DNA of 64,000 bases, taken from the NCBI GenBank assembly GCA_020637445.1, contig JACJVZ010000002.1, forward strand, positions 62,001 through 126,000, written 5' to 3'. Made by a program: the position numbers and the translations under genes. This document shows, one piece after another, positions 1-7,821 of this stretch. Source of the DNA: Calditrichota bacterium. GTDB taxonomy: Bacteria > Electryoneota > RPQS01. The notes beneath the pieces are model-generated. The model worked only from the letters and a program-made list of their open reading frames with translations. It was not told the origin of the DNA and did not search any database. How positions within the stretch are numbered: the stretch's first letter is position 1; the number at the start of each line of letters is the position of its first letter.

Positions 1-2
1 CG

Positions 3-3000
3 CAGCTCATCGAAGGCTCAAAGCTCACCTGCGCGGATGGAAGCTGTGACGGTATCGTGCTGACGGGAATTTTATCTGAGCTTGCGCATCCGCTGCCGCT
101 TTTGAAAGAGTGCTCGCGTGTTTTGTCCGACGGCGGAAGTTTGACCGTGTGTGTGCCGAACAACTTGGCGAGCTATCATTCCGAACATGCGACGTTGTGG
201 ACCGAAGAGACCTTGCGCGAGATGTTCACACTGCTGTTTGACTCGGTGACAATTTCTGCGCAGGGTGATTCGCTGTGCGTCTATGCATCCAACAAAGTGA
301 CCGTGAAGCATCCGGTGATTTTTGCAATGATGAACATTCGCAATGAAGATCGCTGGCTGCGCGACGTGCTCGATAGCAGCGCGACGATTTGCGACGGCAT
401 CATCGTCTACGACGACGGTTCGACCGACAAAACTCCGGAAATCTGTATGGTGCATCCTGCCGTCGTGGCCTATCAGCGCCGCGAAGAAACGCAAACCGAC
501 AAGGCGCGTGACAAGAATCGCATGTGGGAAATGGCGCTCGACTACAAGTTCGATTGGATGCTGGCAATCGACGGTGACGAACTCTTGGAACCGACCGCGC
601 CGAATAGAATCCTTGATGAAATCAAGAAGTGTCCCAAGCACGTCACTCAGATCGATTTTGAGTTCCTGTATCTTTGGAACGACTACACGCACTATCGCAC
701 CGACGGGATTTACACGGGCATCTACCATCCGTGTCTGTTTCGTCCGACGACGCAGAAATGGACCGAACTTCAATTTCAGGCGACGGCGCATGCGGGAAAT
801 CTGCATTGCGAACGCGTGCCGCAAAACATCGCGGGCGACAGAATGCGCGCCGATATCAAAATCGAGCATCTCGGTTACATGTTTGCCGAAGACCGTCTGC
901 GGAAATATCACTGGAACAAAAATAAAGACGTCAAACACGCGAACGAAGGCTACTACGAGCACCTGCTCGACCAGCCGCACATGACACTCGCGCCGTGGGA
1001 CAGACGACCGAACAGCATACAACGCGGGAACACCAACGTGGAAAAACAGACGCTCAAGCCCGACTACTACTACGCAAATGCGCGCCGCAATTTGGCCGAA
1101 CGTGTGCCGAAGGATGCGCGTGAAGTGCTCGACGTCGGCTGCGGCAACGGCGCGACCGGCAAACTCATTCAGCAGTTAACCGGCGCACGCGTCACGGGAA
1201 TTGAAATTCATCCCGAAGTCGCCAAAGTCGCAAGGCAAGTGCTCGCCGACGTGCACGTTCTCGACGTGGAAGCCGATGAATTGCCATTTTCGCAAAAGCA
1301 GTTCGATTGTATTTTGTGCGGAGACGTGCTCGAGCATCTCATCGATCCGTGGAAGGCGCTGCAAAAACTCGTGTCGCATCTGAAACCCACGGGATGCTTA
1401 ATCGTTAGTCTGCCGAACGTGCGAAATCTCGGCGTGATCGGCCAACTGCTCGAAGGATCGTGGAACTATCAGGAATACGGAATTCTCGACAGCACGCATC
1501 TGCGTTTCTTTGCCAAGAGCGATATGGAGAAATTGTTCGCGTCGGCGGGATTGCGCGCGGAGCTTGTGGAGACGGTGCGCGATCCGCTGTATGAAGGACA
1601 GGTGAAGAGCTTGCCAACGGAACCACTGACCTTAGATTTGGGCGGACTGGTTTTGCGCGACGTTTCACCGCAAGATTTCAACGAACTGACGGCGCAGCAG
1701 TTTATTTTCATGGCCAAACCCGACGCGAGTGTTTTGCCGAAGCAAAAACCTGTCGCGTCCGTCGTGATTCCGGTGTTCAACAACTTGAGTTACACGAAGG
1801 CGTGCTTAACGTCGCTGTTTAACACGAAAGAAGAGACTCCGTTCGAGATTATCGTCGTCGATGACGGTTCAACCGATGGCACGAAAGAGTATCTGGCTTC
1901 GCTCGGCAACAAAATCAACGTTGTCACACACGAGCAGAACTACGGCTTCGCGCGTTCCTGCAACGACGGCGCGCGCGCTTCGACCGGACAGCTTGTGGTA
2001 TTCTTGAACAATGACACTGAAGTCACGCCGAACTGGCTCGACGCGATGGTTAAGGCCGTTTCTGAAGACCGCTCAATCGGCATCGTCGGGAATATGCAGA
2101 TCTATCCTAACTCGAATACGATTCAGCAGGCCGGTATCGTGTGCGACGCGAACGCGACGGTGCATAGCATCTATAACAACCAGCTTGCGATTGACCATCC
2201 GGCGGTGAACAAGCCGCGCGCGTTTCAATTTATCGCGGGAAGCTGTCTGATGATTTGGCGGCAACTGTTCATGGAGGTCGGAGGTTTCGACGAAGCCTAT
2301 GTTAATTCTTGCGAAGATATCGATCTGTGTATGAAGGTGACGCAAACCCGGCGCAAGGTTTGGTATTGTCCGGAAAGCAAAATCTACCACCACGAATCGA
2401 AAACCGTCAATGGACATAACAAAAGCGGCGCGAATTACCAGCGGCTGCTTTCACGCTGGAAAGACCTGATGCTCGACGACGCGGACAGCTATTATCTTGA
2501 AGACGGATTCATGCGGCTCGCGGACGGGCGCGTGGTACCTTTGGATAAACCGGAAGAGAACCGATCTATGACAACTGACACGCGCATTGCGCTCTTGACC
2601 ACTTATCATCAGCGCTGCGGACTGGCAACTTATGCCGAAAAGCTGTGTGACGCGATGACCGACCTCGGTGAAACCGTTTTGGTTTTGGCCGAAAAGTCGA
2701 CGGACCTAACGGCGGCGGACCTGCCGAATGTGATACGCTGCTGGACGCGCGAAACAGACGGCGGAAAAGACATTGTGCCGACGCTGCTGGCGAACAAGAT
2801 TCAGGTTCTGCACATCAACCACGGCGGAATATTTCCGCTCGGAGGCTGGCTGCTTGACGTTGTCAAACAAGCGCGCGCGCACAACATTCGCATCGTAACG
2901 ATGTTCCATACGACGGAAACGATTGACGAGACGCTTGGAGAAATTGCGCGCCACAGCGATGCGTGCCGCGTGCACCATCCGCAGAACGCGGTCGAGTTGG

Positions 3001-5486
3001 TTGCGCTGGGCGCGCCGCCGGATCGCGTGAAGGTTATGCCGCATCCCGTGCCGACGCCGGAGTTCACGGACCTTGCCGAGGCGAAGCTCGCACTCGAATG
3101 GGATCCCGCTCAGAAAGTGGTGGCCACGTTTGGCATGGTCGATCCGCACAAGGGGCTTCTGGAACTCATTGAGGCCATGCCCGCAATTCACGAGCACACG
3201 CAAGCCAAACTTTTGATCATGGGCGCGCCGCACCCCGCGAGTAAAACGGGCCGCGAGTATCTCGTGCAGTGCATGAATCGTGTGAATGAACTTAACATGC
3301 AGAATCAGATTAAGTTTCTGTCGGAGTTTGTTCCCGACAGAGAGATGATGGCAACTCTGCAGGCGTGCGACGTGATTGTGCTGAATCATCAAAGCATGCG
3401 TTTTGAGAGCTCCGGCTGCATGGCGCACGCGATAGCAAGCGGACGACCGACGGTGACATCGAGCTCGCCTGCGTTCGACGTGGCGCTTCCTGTGACCATG
3501 CGAGTAACGAAGGATTTTGATCTCGTGCAATCGATCGTCCGCGCGCTGCGCAATCCGTTTTTGGCGAGAATGCTGAAGGACGCGACGATTGAGTATGCTG
3601 AGGAAAATTGCTGGCTAAACGCGGCGGAGAGCTATTTGAGTTGCTACGAAGCCGTGCTCAGCACGGAGCCCGCGTGCACGACCGACCTCATGAAATTCTA
3701 CGCGACGCATCCTGACGATATCTACACGGAACGTCTTCAGCGCGAACGCGTTCGCTGGCTGGCGGAGAAGAGCGCAGGAGCCGGAAGAATTCTGGAAGTC
3801 GGCCCGGCAAACGGCTACGTTATCAACTTCTGCAAGGGTCATGAGGCCGTCGATATCTATAGAGAGCGGATCGACGTCGCGCGCGCGCTGCGTCCGGGTA
3901 TTACGTTCAGATTCGCGAACGTGACGAAAGGTCTACCGCAAGGCGACAAGAGTTTCGACATCGTCATGTCGCCGGAAATTTTCGAGCACGTCGAATGGGA
4001 AATGGCGGTTACCGCGCTGAAAGAGTGCATGCGCGTCGGCAAGCGCGTGTTGATCACGATTCCGAACGCGGACAAGCCGAACTATAACCCCGATCTCGTG
4101 CACAACCCCGAGCACCGTTGGCTGGTAACGAGACAACTGGTTGACGGTTGGCTGAAAGCCGCGGGTGCGATCGACTATGAACTGGACTGCTCGGACGAAT
4201 TGGATTTCTATTTGATCGATATCAACAGCGAAGCAACGAGCGCAAACATCCGCGTTACGCCGCGCGCTGAAAAGCTGCCGCACTTCGTCGTGACGCCGGG
4301 ACCGCGCATGACGGTTGCGATTGACGCGGAAATGCTCACGCACGATCATTTGCTTGCCAGTGACGCCGGCAGATATTTTCTCGAACTGCTGAACAACTTG
4401 CGCGAGGTGCGTCCCGAATGGACTATTCAGCTTGTCACGTCGCGTACAGACGTTTTGAAGCAAAAACTTGCCGCGGCGGGAGTCGCGGACGCGTATCACT
4501 TAACCGCGTGGCGGGAGTTGGCGCGTTCGGGTGCGCAGGCTTTGTTCGTGCCGAATCCTCATGCCGAACATGCCGCGGACTCTATGCGTGCGGCACGTGA
4601 AGCGGGGATGATCGTGACGTGCGCGATGAACGATCTGATTCCGTTGGCTTATCCGCAATTTTATTTGACGCACGACCCCATGGTGCGCGAACGCTACGTC
4701 GGATCACTGAACGCAATCAAGGAATACTGCGATATTTCCTATTGCTCGACTCAGGCGACGCTGCAGGAGATGCAAATTCGTTTGGGAACGCAGTTGAAGA
4801 ATCTGCGCGTGATTCACGGCGGACCAACCTTGTCGAAGGAGCTCGCCGGAGCGAACTATGAGAACGTGGAGCTGCAAAAGTTGGCGAACGAACAAGCGCC
4901 GTTCTTCCTGCATACCGGCGAATTGGCGCCCGTGAAGAACCTGCGGACGATTTTGTTTGCGGTTGAAGAATTGCGCAAGACGGTCAATTCTGCAATCAAA
5001 ATCGTGCTGGCTTGCAACCTGAACGAGAAGGCCGCGGAACAAATTCGCTCGGCCGTAACGCGTGACGGACTTGATCCGAGCATGATGGTGATTCCGATGA
5101 ATCTTTCGGAAGCGGATTTGACAAAGCTGTATGTCGATACGGTCGCGTTTCTGAATCCGTCATTGATGGAAGGACTTTCGCTCTCGCTTGTGAATGCCAT
5201 GTCATTGGGCACGCCGGTCATCGCTTCAAAGCAGCTTGCTCAAGAAGAAACTTGCGGCGACGCGGCGGTTTATGTAAAAGCCGAGAATTCACAGAAACTT
5301 GCCGCGGCGGCAAAGGATATATTGTTGAATCCCGAACGCCGGCACGAACTCTCACAAGCGTCACTTGCCGAAGCGCGCAAGTTTGATTGGCGCAGATCCG
5401 CAGAAAAGCTGGCAGTGTACTTGACCGAACAGATTGTCAAAACAGACCGTAAACCTTCTCACACGATGTCCAAGCAGTTTGCATAG
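3..5486 (+). CDS. Multidomain glycosyltransferase/methyltransferase fusion, 5' partial
   Basis: The reading frame is open from base 3, so the start lies upstream; the GTG at 57 falls inside a methyltransferase domain and is not a credible start. At least 1827 residues are visible. Domains by base position: tail of a SAM methyltransferase (3-290); GT2 glycosyltransferase (about 310-1000) with DDGSTD and DGDE motifs; SAM methyltransferase (about 1070-1700) with the glycine-rich loop DVGCGNGATG; second GT2 (about 1750-2500) with VDDGSTDGT and NNDTEVTPNW; GT4 (about 2570-3660); third methyltransferase (about 3690-4250, EVGPANGY); second GT4 (about 4300-5440) with the EGLSLSLVNAMSLGTPV nucleotide-sugar motif. 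No signal peptide can be judged. A role in assembling a decorated surface glycan or glycoprotein is inferred from the domains; substrates are unknown. Confidence 0.9.
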   Translation, partial: QLIEGSKLTCADGSCDGIVLTGILSELAHPLPLLKECSRVLSDGGSLTVCVPNNLASYHSEHATLWTEETLREMFTLLFDSVTISAQGDSLCVYASNKVTVKHPVIFAMMNIRNEDRWLRDVLDSSATICDGIIVYDDGSTDKTPEICMVHPAVVAYQRREETQTDKARDKNRMWEMALDYKFDWMLAIDGDELLEPTAPNRILDEIKKCPKHVTQIDFEFLYLWNDYTHYRTDGIYTGIYHPCLFRPTTQKWTELQFQATAHAGNLHCERVPQNIAGDRMRADIKIEHLGYMFAEDRLRKYHWNKNKDVKHANEGYYEHLLDQPHMTLAPWDRRPNSIQRGNTNVEKQTLKPDYYYANARRNLAERVPKDAREVLDVGCGNGATGKLIQQLTGARVTGIEIHPEVAKVARQVLADVHVLDVEADELPFSQKQFDCILCGDVLEHLIDPWKALQKLVSHLKPTGCLIVSLPNVRNLGVIGQLLEGSWNYQEYGILDSTHLRFFAKSDMEKLFASAGLRAELVETVRDPLYEGQVKSLPTEPLTLDLGGLVLRDVSPQDFNELTAQQFIFMAKPDASVLPKQKPVASVVIPVFNNLSYTKACLTSLFNTKEETPFEIIVVDDGSTDGTKEYLASLGNKINVVTHEQNYGFARSCNDGARASTGQLVVFLNNDTEVTPNWLDAMVKAVSEDRSIGIVGNMQIYPNSNTIQQAGIVCDANATVHSIYNNQLAIDHPAVNKPRAFQFIAGSCLMIWRQLFMEVGGFDEAYVNSCEDIDLCMKVTQTRRKVWYCPESKIYHHESKTVNGHNKSGANYQRLLSRWKDLMLDDADSYYLEDGFMRLADGRVVPLDKPEENRSMTTDTRIALLTTYHQRCGLATYAEKLCDAMTDLGETVLVLAEKSTDLTAADLPNVIRCWTRETDGGKDIVPTLLANKIQVLHINHGGIFPLGGWLLDVVKQARAHNIRIVTMFHTTETIDETLGEIARHSDACRVHHPQNAVELVALGAPPDRVKVMPHPVPTPEFTDLAEAKLALEWDPAQKVVATFGMVDPHKGLLELIEAMPAIHEHTQAKLLIMGAPHPASKTGREYLVQCMNRVNELNMQNQIKFLSEFVPDREMMATLQACDVIVLNHQSMRFESSGCMAHAIASGRPTVTSSSPAFDVALPVTMRVTKDFDLVQSIVRALRNPFLARMLKDATIEYAEENCWLNAAESYLSCYEAVLSTEPACTTDLMKFYATHPDDIYTERLQRERVRWLAEKSAGAGRILEVGPANGYVINFCKGHEAVDIYRERIDVARALRPGITFRFANVTKGLPQGDKSFDIVMSPEIFEHVEWEMAVTALKECMRVGKRVLITIPNADKPNYNPDLVHNPEHRWLVTRQLVDGWLKAAGAIDYELDCSDELDFYLIDINSEATSANIRVTPRAEKLPHFVVTPGPRMTVAIDAEMLTHDHLLASDAGRYFLELLNNLREVRPEWTIQLVTSRTDVLKQKLAAAGVADAYHLTAWRELARSGAQALFVPNPHAEHAADSMRAAREAGMIVTCAMNDLIPLAYPQFYLTHDPMVRERYVGSLNAIKEYCDISYCSTQATLQEMQIRLGTQLKNLRVIHGGPTLSKELAGANYENVELQKLANEQAPFFLHTGELAPVKNLRTILFAVEELRKTVNSAIKIVLACNLNEKAAEQIRSAVTRDGLDPSMMVIPMNLSEADLTKLYVDTVAFLNPSLMEGLSLSLVNAMSLGTPVIASKQLAQEETCGDAAVYVKAENSQKLAAAAKDILLNPERRHELSQASLAEARKFDWRRSAEKLAVYLTEQIVKTDRKPSHTMSKQFA

Positions 5487-5506
5487 ACGAAACTGCAACC
5501 AAATAG

Positions 5507-5541
5507 AACGGGCGAGCCGCGAGGGTCGCCCGTTTTGTTTT
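5507..5541 (+). terminator. Rho-independent terminator of the glycosyltransferase gene
   Basis: Nine-base arms AACGGGCGA (5507-5515) and TCGCCCGTT (5526-5534) flank a 10-base loop and are followed by a T-rich tract, 20 bases after the stop codon. Confidence 0.85.
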
Positions 5542-5544
5542 CGA

Positions 5545-5573
5545 TTGATTTTGAACGGAGAGAGCCGTATCTT
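5545..5573 (+). promoter_or_regulatory. Probable promoter of mgsA
   Basis: TTGATT (5545-5550), 17-base spacer, TATCTT (5568-5573). It matches the TTGnnn-N17-TAtaTT form seen at many other genes in this window and lies 46 bases before the mgsA start. Confidence 0.6.
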
Positions 5574-5619
5574 TTGCCGTGCTTAGACGACGGGTACACT
5601 TACACCATCGAGGTGGCAA

Positions 5620-6015
5620 ATGAACATTGCGTTGATTGCGCACGACGCAAAAAAATCCGATATGGCCGAATGGGCCGATTACAATAGACTCACACTGAGC
5701 GAACATTCGCTCTACGCGACGGGAACGACGGGCGAAGTCGTGTCCAATGCGACCGGACTTCTCATTCATCGAATGCGGAGCGGGCCACTTGGCGGAGACC
5801 AGCAAATCGGTGCCATGATCGCGGAAGGCAAGGTGGACGTGCTGATATTTTTTTGGGACCCGATGGATACGCATCCGCACGATCCGGACGTCAAGGCACT
5901 TCTGCGGTTGTCTGTCTTGTATGACATTCCAACAGCGTGCAATAAGCGTACGGCGGACTTTTTGATCTCGTCCCTGCTTTGGCATCAACTGGGTGATCAA
6001 GGCGGCATAAATTAG
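5620..6015 (+). CDS. mgsA: Methylglyoxal synthase
   Basis: A 131-residue protein that closely follows the methylglyoxal synthase family, which converts dihydroxyacetone phosphate to methylglyoxal and phosphate in the cytosol and so bypasses lower glycolysis when phosphate is short. Visible family blocks are IALIAHDAKK near the N-terminus, the phosphate-binding stretch LYATGTTGE, the SGPLGGDQQIGA loop, and the block VDVLIFFWDPMDTHPHDPDV carrying the catalytic aspartate region. Length is normal, slightly short at the C-terminus. The ATG at 5620 follows GAGGTGG. It has its own promoter and stands alone between a terminator and the OmpA gene. Confidence 0.95.
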   Translation: MNIALIAHDAKKSDMAEWADYNRLTLSEHSLYATGTTGEVVSNATGLLIHRMRSGPLGGDQQIGAMIAEGKVDVLIFFWDPMDTHPHDPDVKALLRLSVLYDIPTACNKRTADFLISSLLWHQLGDQGGIN

Positions 6016-6036
6016 GAGCTGCGAGTCGAAAAGGGC

Positions 6037-6065
6037 TTGAAGTTCGTGAGGTAATGTTATATATT
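6037..6065 (+). promoter_or_regulatory. Probable promoter of the OmpA-family gene
   Basis: TTGAAG (6037-6042), 17-base spacer, TATATT (6060-6065); predicted start of transcription near 6072, giving a leader of about 47 bases. Confidence 0.65.
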
Positions 6066-6118
6066 GTTGAGACTTGGCTCAAGGTCAGCCATACGAAATC
6101 AGGCAATTGAGGTGTCTT

Positions 6119-7552
6119 ATGCGTAAAATTATGAATTTGTTTGTTTTAACCTTGGTTCTGGTGCCGCTGATCGCTTCGGCGCAATTCAGAGCACTGGGCT
6201 TGGAAGGTTACTTGGGTGCCGGTATCGCGATGCCGACGAATGAGTCTGACGGCGCCGAAATGGGTCTGAAAGTTCGTTATAGTATGGCATATCCGATCGC
6301 CGATCCGCTGCAGGTTGAGTTGGGAATCGCTTTCGCCCGTCTGCGTGCCGATCAGTATTCCGCGGAGATTCTGCCGGTAGATTTGCGCGCGAGGTTTGCG
6401 CCGTTTCACCAGGAAAAATGGTTTCCGTTTGTCTATGCGGGAATCGGAATGCTGCACCACGACGTTTCGGACGTGCCGGACATGGCCGACCCAAGCGCCA
6501 AGATTGACGGCTGGAACGCAGTTGTGCCCTTCGGACTCGGCGTGCAGTATCATATCGACGAGTTTTTGTCGTTCGATTTGCACGGCGGTTACAATATGAT
6601 TATGTCGGACGAAGTAAATCCGATTAACGACGGCTCGAACGACGCGTACATGAATGTCCTGGCAGGTTTGCGCGTGCATCGCGGCAACCCGAATAAGGAT
6701 ACGGACGGAGACGGCATTCCCGACCGCGAAGAACGTAAGCTGGGAACCGATCCGAAGAATCCCGACACCGACGGTGACGGGCTTTCCGACGGTGACGAAT
6801 ATTTCACCCACAAGACCGATCCGCTCAACCCCGATACGGATGGCGACGGCTTGATCGACGGTTCGGAAATCATGACGCACAAAACGGATCCATTGAAGAT
6901 GGATACGGACGGCGACGGACTGTCTGATGGCGATGAAGTTAACGTGCACATGACCAATCCGACCATGAAGGATACGGACGGCGACGGCTTGGACGACGGA
7001 GCAGAGGTCAACGAATACAAGACCGATCCGAACAACAAGGATACGGACGGTGACCAGTTGACCGACGGTTCGGAGGTCTTGACGCACAAGACCAATCCGC
7101 TCGACAAAGACACCGACAAGGGCAGTGTGGAAGACGGCGTCGAGGTGAATCGCGGTGACAATCCGCTGAATCCGGAAGACGACGTCGAGAAGCTGGTCGT
7201 GACGGAAGTCGGCCAAGCGATTACGCTCGAAGGTATTGTGTTCGAAACGTCAAAGGCTGACATTAAGCCGGAATCCGAAGAGATTTTGATGAAGGCTTAC
7301 AATACGTTGAAACTCAATCCGGATCTCGAAGTTGAAATTCAAGGTCACACAGACAGCCGCGGCGCAAAGGCTTACAACCAGCGTTTGTCGCAGCAGCGCG
7401 CAGATGCCGTGAAGGCATGGCTGGTGGCGAAGGGAATCGACGCCGGTCGCATGACGACGAAGGGCTTCGGTCCGGACAAGCCGATTGGTGACAATGCGAC
7501 TGAAGAAGGACGTCAGAAGAACCGCCGCATCGATTTCGTGCGTACCAAGTAG
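6119..7552 (+). CDS. OmpA-family outer-membrane protein with thrombospondin type-3 repeats
   Basis: The start is set at ATG 6119 (MRKIMNLF) because a GAGGTG ribosome site precedes it and a signal peptide ending at ASAQF follows; the frame stays open upstream to a TTG at 6074. The 477-residue protein has an OmpA-like beta-barrel region (about 20-180), seven consecutive calcium-binding type-3 repeats of the form DTDGDG.xDG.E (about 190-345), and a C-terminal OmpA peptidoglycan-binding domain (about 365-477) with GHTDSRGAKAYNQRLSQQRA and a final NRR. It probably links the outer membrane to the cell wall, with the repeats acting as a rigid calcium-dependent spacer across the periplasm. Confidence 0.9.
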   Translation: MRKIMNLFVLTLVLVPLIASAQFRALGLEGYLGAGIAMPTNESDGAEMGLKVRYSMAYPIADPLQVELGIAFARLRADQYSAEILPVDLRARFAPFHQEKWFPFVYAGIGMLHHDVSDVPDMADPSAKIDGWNAVVPFGLGVQYHIDEFLSFDLHGGYNMIMSDEVNPINDGSNDAYMNVLAGLRVHRGNPNKDTDGDGIPDREERKLGTDPKNPDTDGDGLSDGDEYFTHKTDPLNPDTDGDGLIDGSEIMTHKTDPLKMDTDGDGLSDGDEVNVHMTNPTMKDTDGDGLDDGAEVNEYKTDPNNKDTDGDQLTDGSEVLTHKTNPLDKDTDKGSVEDGVEVNRGDNPLNPEDDVEKLVVTEVGQAITLEGIVFETSKADIKPESEEILMKAYNTLKLNPDLEVEIQGHTDSRGAKAYNQRLSQQRADAVKAWLVAKGIDAGRMTTKGFGPDKPIGDNATEEGRQKNRRIDFVRTK

Positions 7553-7559
7553 GTGCGTG

Positions 7560-7592
7560 GTGCTTGCTAAGCACTTTTTGCGCTGACGCAGG
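7560..7592. repeat. Intergenic hairpin repeat GTGCTT/AAGCAC with TTGCGCTGACGCAGG module
   Basis: GTGCTT and AAGCAC arms (7560-7574) begin seven bases after the OmpA stop codon and are followed by TTGCGCTGACGCAGG (7578-7592). The same AAGCAC plus TTGCGCTGACGCAGG order recurs at 56084-56106, and the hairpin alone recurs at 63278-63292. Confidence 0.7.
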
Positions 7593-7605
7593 CGCTTGAA
7601 ATTTT

Positions 7606-7640
7606 GCGACCCACTCGTTATGAGTGGGTCGCTTTGTTTT
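7606..7640 (+). terminator. Rho-independent terminator of the OmpA-family gene
   Basis: Eleven-base perfect arms GCGACCCACTC (7606-7616) and GAGTGGGTCGC (7622-7632), a five-base loop, then TTTGTTTT. Confidence 0.9.
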
Positions 7641-7821
7641 GTTGATTTGATTTGTAATATTCTTCACGCAGAGTTCATACGTCAAGATAGATGCGATTGG
7701 GCACAAAAGCGCGGATTTGGTTTTCGATTGTCGTGTTTTGAGTTTGTTTTCTATTGCAATTCCTCGCATCTGAGAGTATTTTGACAACATTCGTAGTAAC
7801 GACGATATAAGAGGCTCGTTT

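Noticed and set aside
57..59. GTG at 57 as the start of the glycosyltransferase gene
   Set aside because: The frame is open to the left edge and the upstream codons continue a methyltransferase domain.
6146..7216. A 356-codon minus-strand frame opposite the OmpA-family gene, with regular repeats
   Set aside because: The repeats are the mirror of the DTDGDG calcium-binding repeats.
7781..7811. TTGACA with TATAAG before the 7822 gene as a promoter
   Set aside because: The spacing is 19 bases and transcription would begin about four bases before ATG, leaving out the ribosome site; not convincing.
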